Below, one piece after another: positions 10,286-18,270 of a stretch of 64,000 bases of DNA (position 1 is its first letter; each line of letters begins with the position of its first letter). The translations under genes were made by a program, and so were the position numbers. Under the pieces are notes generated by a model. That model worked only from the letters and a program-made list of their open reading frames with translations. It ran no database searches and was not told the DNA's origin. The stretch comes from Rivularia sp. PCC 7116 (GTDB lineage Bacteria > Cyanobacteriota > Cyanobacteriia > Cyanobacteriales > Nostocaceae), in assembly GCF_000316665.1 (NCBI RefSeq), contig NC_019678.1, forward strand, positions 7,907,001 to 7,971,000. Direction: 5' to 3'.

Positions 10286-10659
10286 ATAATTGGGAATTGG
10301 GCATTGGGAATTGGGCATTGGGCATTGGGTATTGGGAATTGGGCATTGGGCATGGGGCATTGGGCATGGGAAATGTAATTTGATATATAGTGGTTTGTCG
10401 TTGGGTGCAATATACGAAACTACTTCCTTCCCCCTCTCCTTAATAAGGAGAGGGGTGCCCGTTAGGGCGGGGTGAGGTTCAATCTCTGTGGGTTTGATTC
10501 CACAAGTCTCATTGTTTTTACTTCAACAGGAACGTCAGAACCAACCACCACAAAGATTTTAGTTTTCAGATGTGTTTCGTCGGTTATCGAGACTTTTGGG
10601 TCAAAAACGCCATTCAATTACCTCTCCCTCACTCCTTCACTCTCTCACTCCCTCACTCT
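10286..10659. repeat. STRR array, palindromic repeat and CTC-rich tract
   Basis: 10288-10370 is a run of about eleven TTGGGAA / TTGGGCA heptads. 10429-10479 is the third copy of the CCCCTCTCC/GGAGAGGGG palindromic repeat with a GGGCGGGGTGAGG tail. 10621-10660 is a pyrimidine-rich run of CTCACTCC-type units. Short open frames across this stretch are products of the repeats, not genes. Confidence 0.7.
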
Positions 10660-12144
10660 TTATATGCGACTCGATCCTTCTGGAGTCAGATGTAATTCTG
10701 GTTCTCCATGACCTTCTGTAGGTTCTTTGAGGAAAAAGGCACAAAGACTAGCCACAATCAGAGCTACTACTCCTAACATTTGGAAAAAGAATTGATCTCC
10801 TCCTCCACCCTCTGGAAGCAAACTATAGATAGTCAGATATGCCACTGCTCCGACATTTCCGTAAGCCCCTACATAACCTGCTATTTGACCAGTAACGCGA
10901 TGTTTTACTAAAGGGACAATAGCGTAAGTCGCACCTTCAGTCGCCATTACAAAGAAAGAGGCACACATCGTCATAATCACGATTAAAGGGAGAGCTATTT
11001 TACCCAAACTGCTAAAGATTAAATAACCAATTCCCGTACCAGCTAGGGTTATAGCTAGCGTCCATTTACGGCTACCAATTTTGTCAGACAGCAAACCGCC
11101 TCCTGGACGAGCAAGCAGGTTCATAAAGGCATAGGTTCCCGCAATTGCCCCCGCCAATGCTGTAGCTAAACCAAAAGTTGTCTCAAAGAAAGTTGGCAGC
11201 ATCGAAACTACTGCTAATTCCGAACCGAAACTAGCGATGTAAGCCAGTTCTAACAGAGCAACTTGAGAAAACTGATAGCGGTCTGCTGCTGGGTACTTTT
11301 TCGCACCTGTCATTAAAGCTTTATTAGCTTTAAAGATATTGAATGTCTGAAACAAATATAGAGCTACCAAAGCAGCAAAAATCAGATACATCGTACCTGT
11401 TCCGAACAGCCCTACTTTTTGCAAACGCCAAGCAATTACACCTAAAATTCCTACTAAAGGAACGTTCATCGCCAGCAAAAACCAGAAGTCTTTTTTACTA
11501 GTTACCTCTAATCCGGCACTGCTTTCAGGTCGCTGGTACACCTTGCCTGGAGGTGTATCTTGAACATTGAAGAAATAGAATGCTCCATATAGTGCAGCCA
11601 AAATTCCTGTAGAAGCGATCGCCAGTCTCCAGTTAAGTTGGCTCGCAGTTAAACCAGCTGTTATCGTAGCAATAGTCGGCAGAGTAAATGCTGATGCAGC
11701 CGAGCCAAAGTTACCCCAGCCACCATATATCCCCTCGGCTAATCCGATTTCTTCAGAATTAAACCACTCTGCAACCATACGAATTCCAATCACAAACCCG
11801 CAACCAACAATACTCAAAGCTAAACGGCTAATTACCAATTGGGTAAAGTTTTGAGCAAGTGCAAAGGTAATACAGGGTATAGCTGCATATATCAGCAAGC
11901 AAGAATAGGTAATCCGTGGTCCCAACCGGTCGAGAAGCATCCCTATAATAATCCGTGCGGGAACCGTAAGAGCAACATTACAAATAGCAATGGTTCTAAT
12001 TTGTGCAGGCTCTAAACCAAATTCCGTCTTTATCGCTGTCGCAAAAGGAGCAAAATTAAACCAGACTACAAAGCTTAAGAAAAAAGCAAACCAAGTCAAG
12101 TGTAAAATGCGATAGCGACCGCTAAAGGAAAAAATTCCAGACAT
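10660..12144 (-). CDS. nrtP: Nitrate/nitrite permease, NNP family of MFS
   Basis: A 494-residue, twelve-helix inner-membrane transporter for nitrate and nitrite, full length for cyanobacterial NrtP. The family signature GGWGNFGSAASAF lies at residues 141-153, and the second copy VGAYGNVGAVAYL in the C-terminal half. The MFS motif MLLDRLGPR is near 69-77. NrtP replaces the ABC-type NrtABCD system in some filamentous and marine strains. No nitrate or nitrite reductase gene is adjacent, which is unusual because nrtP often sits in a nir operon. The upstream NtcA-type promoter predicts activation under nitrogen limitation and repression by ammonium. Confidence 0.92.
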   Translation of the reverse strand: MSGIFSFSGRYRILHLTWFAFFLSFVVWFNFAPFATAIKTEFGLEPAQIRTIAICNVALTVPARIIIGMLLDRLGPRITYSCLLIYAAIPCITFALAQNFTQLVISRLALSIVGCGFVIGIRMVAEWFNSEEIGLAEGIYGGWGNFGSAASAFTLPTIATITAGLTASQLNWRLAIASTGILAALYGAFYFFNVQDTPPGKVYQRPESSAGLEVTSKKDFWFLLAMNVPLVGILGVIAWRLQKVGLFGTGTMYLIFAALVALYLFQTFNIFKANKALMTGAKKYPAADRYQFSQVALLELAYIASFGSELAVVSMLPTFFETTFGLATALAGAIAGTYAFMNLLARPGGGLLSDKIGSRKWTLAITLAGTGIGYLIFSSLGKIALPLIVIMTMCASFFVMATEGATYAIVPLVKHRVTGQIAGYVGAYGNVGAVAYLTIYSLLPEGGGGDQFFFQMLGVVALIVASLCAFFLKEPTEGHGEPELHLTPEGSSRI

Positions 12145-12215
12145 AGATAATTACTACTATAAAGGTTGTGAACTGCTGACACTAATTCCGTTTAAGGTTA
12201 TTCAATCTGGTGTAA

Positions 12216-12258
12216 ATAATATGACGAGGCGCTTCAAATACATTGTAACAAAATTTAC
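12216..12258 (-). promoter_or_regulatory. NtcA-activated promoter of nrtP
   Basis: On the minus strand GTA-N8-TAC (GTAAATTTTGTTAC, 12258-12245) is followed after 23 bases by TATTAT (12221-12216), a TAN3T-type -10 box. This is the canonical class II NtcA layout (GTAN8TAC-N22/23-TAN3T). It lies about 70 bp before the nrtP ATG and points at it, which agrees with nitrogen control of nitrate uptake. Confidence 0.8.
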
Positions 12259-12764
12259 CGTATCGCTACTTGTAGCTGTTTGAATGATTTTTTGGAATCC
12301 TATCGATGCAAAAACAGGATTTAAGCAATATTTAGAGCAATATTTAAATAATAAATTTATTTTCGACACAAGAATTTTGAGAATGGTGCTGCTGCTGTGA
12401 GCATGTAGTAAGCAGTTACGAGATGTAACCTAAAAAAATAAAGAGATAGATGACCTCTAATTAGCAATTTAGAAATAGTATAAATACTTAAAAAGATATT
12501 AATTAGTATATTTTATTTAAAGATAACTAAGTATAAAATTGTTGATAAATAGGTTAATCGAATTTATGATTATTTGAAAAAATGATACAGATGTTTTAGT
12601 AAATCATCTTTACGAAATTATTAATCATTATTTAAGGAAAATAAATAAATTCAATCCCAATCTAATAAATCATAGTGTTATAAAAAGAGGATTGATAAAT
12701 TACTATTTTATTTAGTAGATTTAAATCAATCAGATAATAAATGATAAAAAGCGAGGATATAACC
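12259..12764. other. AT-rich intergenic region
   Basis: About 500 bases of very AT-rich DNA between the nrtP promoter and a small secreted-peptide gene. No gene, RNA or clear repeat was recognised. It should contain the promoter of the small gene at 12765. Confidence 0.4.
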
Positions 12765-12941
12765 ATGCAAGCAATCAAAATTAAACTATCAATTTTAGTG
12801 GGCGTATCCATGCTACTTTTAATGCCAAGTGTAGCTACAGCCAATAATAATTCAGCAGAAGAATCTATTAATTCTCAATCTTCATCCCTTATTTCTAGTT
12901 CTTCGTGCGGACGTGGTGATAGGTGTAGACCTCCTGCTTAA
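12765..12941 (+). CDS. Small secreted peptide with CGRGDRC C-terminus
   Basis: A 58-residue predicted protein starting at MQAIKIKLS; a GAGGA ribosome site lies about 8 bases upstream, which favours this ATG over the one at 12741. A basic N-terminus and hydrophobic stretch (LSILVGVSMLLLMPSVATA) form a clear signal peptide. The mature part is about 35 residues, Ser/Asn-rich, and ends CGRGDRCRPPA. The two cysteines could close a seven-residue loop around an Arg-Gly-Asp tripeptide. I do not recognise a family. It stands alone between divergent neighbours. Function unknown; reality as a gene rests on the signal peptide and ribosome site. Confidence 0.6.
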   Translation: MQAIKIKLSILVGVSMLLLMPSVATANNNSAEESINSQSSSLISSSSCGRGDRCRPPA

Positions 12942-13291
12942 TGGATATTTGAGGCTACTTTACTAATTTATAAATTTACAACTAGTCAATCATCCCCAGG
13001 TAGTTTTATCCGCCTGCGGGATATTTTTTTTGATAGCTAAAGCCGCATTTCCCCGTTTTTGGTTTCCTAAGCTGCTAGGCATTTAACTTATATATTTATT
13101 TGGCATTGATTAACGGCTACAACCCTTGTCCCTTCTTCCCTTTTCCTTCTTCCTTCTTCCAAGAGTATTGTGCATTTCTAATGCACAACAGCTTATTCCC
13201 TTATGTTAGTTTATCTCTACATCTGGGAACTCTATAAATATTACCTTGGCAGACTCATCGAGCTAGTCAAATAGTTATTAGAGAAAAATAA
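12942..13291. other. Intergenic region with pyrimidine-rich heptads
   Basis: About 350 bases before the second exoprotein gene. A CTTCTTCCC-type pyrimidine run occupies 13126-13162. The stretch GTGCATTTCTAATGCAC at 13170-13186 is a small perfect dyad (GTGCATT/AATGCAC) of unknown role. No gene is seen. Confidence 0.4.
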
Positions 13292-15532
13292 ATGCGCGAT
13301 CTCCACTATATATTATTAGCTTTATCAGTCACCTTTTTACTTTTACCAGTTTCAGAAGTTGAAGCACAGTTAATACCTGATAATACTTTAGGAAAAGAAA
13401 ATTCTCTAGTTAATCCCGTTAATTCAGTTCAAAGGATTGATGGCGGTACGATTCGTGGCTCTAACTTATTTCATAGTTTTCAAGAATTCAATATTGGTAG
13501 TGGTAAGAGCGCTTACTTCAGCAATCCGGGTAATATCGAAAATATTCTGACTCGCGTTACGGGAAAAAATTCCTCCCTAATTTTGGGAAAGTTAGGAGTA
13601 TTGGGTAATGCTAATTTATTCCTAATTAATCCTAATGGAATTATTTTTGGTGAGAATGCCCAATTAGATATTAATGGTTCATTTGTTGGCTCTACAGCAG
13701 ATAATATTAAATTTGCTGATGGCAGAGAATTTAATGCAGTTAACCCCTCAGCGAATCCGATTTTGACTATAAATGTTCCTTTGGGTTTGCAATATAAAGG
13801 TAATGGCGGAAATATTGAAGTGCGCGGTACAGCAACATCGAATTTAAAAGTACCAGATAAAAAATCCTTAGCCCTAGCAGGCGGAAATATTAAATTTGAT
13901 GGTGGGAAACTAACTGCACCAGCAGGCGGAATTGATTTATTTGCAGTCACTAACGGTGAAGTTTCTTTAGTTAATAGTAACGGACGAATAAATTTAAAAA
14001 CCCCTTTAGGTATTGAGTACGGTGATATTGAGTTTTTGAATGCCTCTAATATCGATGCCAGCGGAAACAGTGGAGGTTCTATTCAGGTACGAGGTAGAAA
14101 TATAAGCCTGAAAGGAAACTCAATTATTTCTACAAATACTGATGGAGATGGCTTTGGAAAAACATTAAATATTACAGCTACAGAATTACTTAAAATAAGT
14201 GCAAGCGATTTATTCGCGGATGTCCAAGACAACGCAACTGGAACTGGTGGCGATTTAGTTGTTAATAGCAAAAACTTGATAGTTACTGATGGAAGTATTC
14301 TATCGAGTAGCACTTTTGGTTTGGGTAATAGTGGTAATCTAACTATTAAAACAATTAACTTGCAAGTAGACAATGCAGGCAGAATTGATGTTACAACTTA
14401 TGACTTTGGTAATGGTGGTAATTTAACTATTGAAACAGCTAACTTGCAAGTATACGATGGGGCACAAATTACTGCGATCGCTTTTGGAAAAGGAAATGCT
14501 GGTAATATGGAGATTAAAGCCAATTTAGTAGAATTGGTTGGTTTTAGGCAATCGAGTGATATACCTCTTAAAAGTGGATTGTTTGCCAACGCTCTTCAAG
14601 AAAACGGGCAAGGTGGGAATTTAAATGTAACAGCTAATCGGTTAGTTATCCGCGATGGAGCAACTATCAACGCTAGTAATTTTCTCAGCTTCGATCCCGA
14701 TAATCTTCTAGGTAGAGCTGGTACCGGTGCAGCAGGAAACATTGATATCAATTCGCCATTTGTTCTATTAGAAAATCAAGGCATAATTACAGCAAACGTC
14801 AATGCTGGAGACAAAGGTAATATCAATATTCAATCCCAAAACTTGCAGCTACGAAAAGGAAGTGTCATTTCAACTAACGCAAAAAACAGTGCAGATGGTG
14901 GAAATATAAACATTGACACAAATACTTTAGTCGCATTAGAAAACAGCGATATTGCCGCTAATTCAGAAGGAAGTTTCGGAGGTAGAGTAATTATCAATGC
15001 TAAAGGTATTTTGGGTACCCAGTTTCAACAGCAACTTACTCCGCAAAGCGATATTACTGCAACTTCTTCTTTAGGAGCTTCTTTTAGTGGTGTAGTAGAC
15101 ATTAACACCATCGCCGTAGATCCCAACTCCGGATTAATCGAATTACCCCAAACCCTTACTGACTCCAGCCAAAAAATCAAAGCTGGATGTGATGCAACTG
15201 CGGGAAACAACTTTGTTGTCAGCCCCAGAGGTGGTTTACCACAAAGCCCCGATGACTTATTTAATGGCAGCACAATATATACAGAATTAAATGATGTAAT
15301 ACCAATACAAGATATAGCTTCTGATATTAACGATCGCAATCATCAAAATTATCGCAATCGCTTGTCAAGCGTTGAGAATAAACATAAAAATCAAAATAAA
15401 AATCAAATTGTAGAAGCTACCGGATGGGTAGTTGATGGTAAGGGTGATGTGGTATTAGTTGCAAAAATGCCCCAACACAGCCAAAAGTCTCCCAAAATTA
15501 ATTCAGCTTCTTGTAACGATTTTTCTTCTTAA
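13292..15532 (+). CDS. Haemagglutinin-type exoprotein (TPS domain, beta-helix)
   Basis: A 746-residue secreted protein. Residues 1-25 are a signal peptide ending EVEAQ. The TPS haemagglutinin domain follows, with SNLFHSFQEFNIG, NLFLINPNGIIFGENA and a GNIEVRGTA segment, to about 260. Repeats of the SGNLTIKT / GGNLTIET / GNINIDT type build a beta-helix to about 600. The C-terminal part (from about 620; KAGCDATAGNNFVVSPRGGLP and VEATGWVVDGKGDVVLVA) is a tail shared by many cyanobacterial proteins of this class. It lacks the CHAT domain of its paralogue at 2.7 kb. A TpsB-type outer-membrane transporter is needed and is not in the window. The role may be adhesion or sheath structure; this is not provable here. 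Confidence 0.87.
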   Translation: MRDLHYILLALSVTFLLLPVSEVEAQLIPDNTLGKENSLVNPVNSVQRIDGGTIRGSNLFHSFQEFNIGSGKSAYFSNPGNIENILTRVTGKNSSLILGKLGVLGNANLFLINPNGIIFGENAQLDINGSFVGSTADNIKFADGREFNAVNPSANPILTINVPLGLQYKGNGGNIEVRGTATSNLKVPDKKSLALAGGNIKFDGGKLTAPAGGIDLFAVTNGEVSLVNSNGRINLKTPLGIEYGDIEFLNASNIDASGNSGGSIQVRGRNISLKGNSIISTNTDGDGFGKTLNITATELLKISASDLFADVQDNATGTGGDLVVNSKNLIVTDGSILSSSTFGLGNSGNLTIKTINLQVDNAGRIDVTTYDFGNGGNLTIETANLQVYDGAQITAIAFGKGNAGNMEIKANLVELVGFRQSSDIPLKSGLFANALQENGQGGNLNVTANRLVIRDGATINASNFLSFDPDNLLGRAGTGAAGNIDINSPFVLLENQGIITANVNAGDKGNINIQSQNLQLRKGSVISTNAKNSADGGNINIDTNTLVALENSDIAANSEGSFGGRVIINAKGILGTQFQQQLTPQSDITATSSLGASFSGVVDINTIAVDPNSGLIELPQTLTDSSQKIKAGCDATAGNNFVVSPRGGLPQSPDDLFNGSTIYTELNDVIPIQDIASDINDRNHQNYRNRLSSVENKHKNQNKNQIVEATGWVVDGKGDVVLVAKMPQHSQKSPKINSASCNDFSS

Positions 15533-15584
15533 CTGTTTCCTCGCTTGGGCTGCACCTCCAAAACATCTATATACAAAAAATATT

Positions 15585-17027
15585 TCAAAGATCGAAAACT
15601 TTCTTCAAACGCTTGCGAACCCAAACTACCGGATTAATATCATCTTCCGACTCATCAATTAAACCCATTTCTCGCAATTGCTGCTGACGGGAAGTTAATT
15701 CTTCTTGATGCTTCGCTAACTCGTTAACTATTTCTTCCGCCAATTCCGGATTACCTTTTAAAAGTTTTTCAAAACCTTGATTATTAATCACAAATAAAGT
15801 TGTATCTTCTAAAGCTTTAACTGTCGCCGTGCGGGGAATTGCTAACATTAAAGCTAACTCTCCGAAAAATTGTGCTTTTCCTAGAGTTGTTAGATGTTTA
15901 TTGATTTTTGAAACAAAAACTTCCACTTTACCAGATAAAATAATATAAAAAGCATCCCCTGGATCATTTTCTTTAAATAATATTTCTGACTCTTTTATTT
16001 GCTGACGATATCCAATCTCTAATAATTTGCGTAAATCTAGGTCGTTAAAATTTTGAAAATATATAACCTGCCGTAATAAAGTTCTTAAAGATATTTTTTT
16101 TTGCTGAGTTTCAAATTTGTTATATTGAGAATATAAAGAAAAACTCTTTTCATTTACATATCGATTTGTAACAAAATAAATGCCCTGGCGGCGTAAATTG
16201 TATTCGATAGCATAATTTAAAATACTTCTAACATGATTTTTATCCTGAATTTGATTTATCCATACTCTCAAATCAAAATCTAAATAACCATTAGCAAAAC
16301 CGTTAAAAATTACCTGCGGGGGATTATCTTTAGCGACTAATGGCTCCATGTAAGCCGCATCAAGTAAAATTTCAGTAACTATTAATGGGTCATTTCCGTA
16401 TTCTATATTTATTGAAAGACAAATTTGTACATTACTATCGTTGTAAGTACAATTAAGAATAGGTTTTTGCACCAATTCGCTATTAGGAATAATTAAACTA
16501 CTACCATCAAGAGTTTGGATAACAGTAGAACGTAAAGTAATTTTTTTAACTCTTCCTTGTAAGGTTTTAAATTCTTCTGATATCCATAATTCAATAATAT
16601 CGCCAACTTTAATAGAACGTTCAACTAATAGAGTTAACCCGCTGATAAAGTTCGCAGTTATATTCTGAATACCGAAGCCAAGCCCAATACCTAAACCACC
16701 GGCTAATACAGCTAGAGAAGCTAAATTAAAACCCGTACTTTCCAGAACAATTAGAAAACCTAACGAGCCAAAAATATAGGTAAATATTGTTGCAAGAGCT
16801 TCTCTGTTACCTTCATCTATGCCAAAATTTATAAGTAATTTATTTTTGAGTAAATTATAAAGAATTCGACAAAAAATAATAACTACTACAAATGAAAAAA
16901 CTAGCTGTAGTAGCGATGCGAAGGATATGGAAGTTTCTCCAATTTTTAAAACAGGTTTCTCCAAAATTTGAGATAGCTCTAATAATATTTTCTCTATAAA
17001 TATTCTCATACTTGTTTCAGCCCGCAT
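15585..17027 (-). CDS. MscS-type channel with C-terminal cyclic-nucleotide-binding domain
   Basis: A 480-residue inner-membrane channel. Helices lie near residues 30-130, including the pore-lining type segment SLAVLAGGLGIGLGFGIQNITANFISGL. The MscS beta domain follows (VGDIIEL, GRVKKITLRSTVIQTLDGSSLIIPNSEL). A cNMP-binding domain occupies about 325-445 with a canonical phosphate-binding cassette (FGELALMLAIPRTATV, near 386-401), so it should bind cAMP or cGMP. A start at the second Met (MRIFIEK, 17009) is more likely, because the longer N-terminus is read from a GC-rich palindrome CCCGCCTATGCGGGC. It converges with the exoprotein gene, 52 bp apart. The adenylate cyclase at 8 kb may supply its ligand. 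Confidence 0.9.
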   Translation of the reverse strand: MRAETSMRIFIEKILLELSQILEKPVLKIGETSISFASLLQLVFSFVVVIIFCRILYNLLKNKLLINFGIDEGNREALATIFTYIFGSLGFLIVLESTGFNLASLAVLAGGLGIGLGFGIQNITANFISGLTLLVERSIKVGDIIELWISEEFKTLQGRVKKITLRSTVIQTLDGSSLIIPNSELVQKPILNCTYNDSNVQICLSINIEYGNDPLIVTEILLDAAYMEPLVAKDNPPQVIFNGFANGYLDFDLRVWINQIQDKNHVRSILNYAIEYNLRRQGIYFVTNRYVNEKSFSLYSQYNKFETQQKKISLRTLLRQVIYFQNFNDLDLRKLLEIGYRQQIKESEILFKENDPGDAFYIILSGKVEVFVSKINKHLTTLGKAQFFGELALMLAIPRTATVKALEDTTLFVINNQGFEKLLKGNPELAEEIVNELAKHQEELTSRQQQLREMGLIDESEDDINPVVWVRKRLKKVFDL

Positions 17028-17061
17028 AGGCGGGCATGTTGGTAGTAGATTTAATCTATTA

Positions 17062-18252
17062 TCAGAAACTTATAACTTCTAAAGTATCAATAATATATTT
17101 AGCTGCTTCCACAAAAACCTCATCCATATTTTGAAATTTATCGGGATGAATTAACGATTGTAACTGATTAAAAGTTTTTGTGTCATCAATACCATCACCA
17201 CTAAAACCGCTTTCCAATACCGCTGTATATTTATGCTCGATATCCAAGAAATCAGCGGCTTTCTGCAAATATTTCTTTTCCTCAATCGAGATTTCTCCAT
17301 CTACAGCAGACATTTCATAGCAAAAACTCATCATTAATATTTTTTCCGATTCCGATAAAGATTTCGCGAGTTTTAACCATTCTTGAGGATGTTGATAAAT
17401 ACCAGTTTGCGGTACTTTATTGACTAAAGTTTCCATAATTTCCCGCATTTGCCTGTTTTTATGAGGAATTAAACGCTTAATAGTCTTTGCTAACAATTTC
17501 TTTTCAGCTTCTTCCTGCATTCCATCAGCTTCAATCACACCCCAAGTGATGATAAGTAAAACAGTTAAGAAAATTAAAGTATCGTTAATATCGGTTTTAA
17601 CAAATTTTTTATCTGTCAAACTAGATAATAACTCTACAGCATCTAAGCTGACAAAACGCAAATTTAAATGGCTAAAATTTGGCGGAGAAATAAAATCTTG
17701 TAACTCATTCCAAGCCGATTGTTCAACTTTTTTTCCACTATACCAAGCTTCTAATACTTCTGTATATTTAGTTGATACTTTTAGAGCATTTCCTGCCGCT
17801 TTTAAATATTCTTTTTCGCTATCATCAATATGTCCATCTACCGCCGACATTTCGTAAGAAAAATTCATCAACAAAGTTCTTTCTTGTTGTGATAGACTAG
17901 CCGTCAACTTTAACCATTCAGAAGGATTCTGGTATACCGCATTTTCTCGGTTGCCATCAATTAATTGTTGAATTAATACTGTTACATCACCTTTTGATGG
18001 AATTAATTGATCGATAGTTTTTTCTAATAACTGTGTTTCCGATTCTGTCACTACCCCATCAGCAAACATAACTCCAAAAGTCATGGTGATTAATGATGCT
18101 AAAAACATCAATTCGGGAGTTACTTGCTTATGATGTAATTTTCGTTTTGTCAAACGGGATAATAACTCAACAGCTTCGGAACTAACTAATTTAGCATCAG
18201 AATTTACTGCTTGTTTTCCGACTATATTTGAGTCAAATATTACTGTATTCAT
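17062..18252 (-). CDS. Duplicated TerB-like domain protein
   Basis: A 396-residue soluble protein built from two similar halves (about 25-200 and 215-390). Each half carries a TerB/tellurite-resistance-like helical domain with the pattern FADGVVTESE or EADGMQEEAE and then FSYEMSAVDGHIDDSEKEYL or FCYEMSAVDGEISIEEKKYL; the acidic loops are the expected metal-binding type. The start at MNTVIFDSN is chosen because GAGGAAG stands 8 bases before it and an upstream ATG would overlap the divergent transporter gene. Only 18 bp separate the two divergent starts. TerB-like proteins often accompany export or stress systems; its role beside the RiPP cluster is not known. Confidence 0.8.
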   Translation of the reverse strand: MNTVIFDSNIVGKQAVNSDAKLVSSEAVELLSRLTKRKLHHKQVTPELMFLASLITMTFGVMFADGVVTESETQLLEKTIDQLIPSKGDVTVLIQQLIDGNRENAVYQNPSEWLKLTASLSQQERTLLMNFSYEMSAVDGHIDDSEKEYLKAAGNALKVSTKYTEVLEAWYSGKKVEQSAWNELQDFISPPNFSHLNLRFVSLDAVELLSSLTDKKFVKTDINDTLIFLTVLLIITWGVIEADGMQEEAEKKLLAKTIKRLIPHKNRQMREIMETLVNKVPQTGIYQHPQEWLKLAKSLSESEKILMMSFCYEMSAVDGEISIEEKKYLQKAADFLDIEHKYTAVLESGFSGDGIDDTKTFNQLQSLIHPDKFQNMDEVFVEAAKYIIDTLEVISF

Positions 18253-18270
18253 ATACTTAACTTCCTCAAA

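Noticed and set aside
10290-10711. Two short plus-strand frames after the adenylate cyclase gene
   Set aside because: They are translations of heptad repeats and a pyrimidine tract ([12 protein letters not shown] pattern) and run into the nrtP 3' end.
13513-15339. Minus-strand open frames opposite the second exoprotein gene
   Set aside because: Shadows of the repeat-rich coding strand, no independent support.
15459-15662. 67-codon frame at the end of the second exoprotein gene
   Set aside because: Overlaps both the exoprotein 3' end and the MscS 3' end in another frame, with no support.
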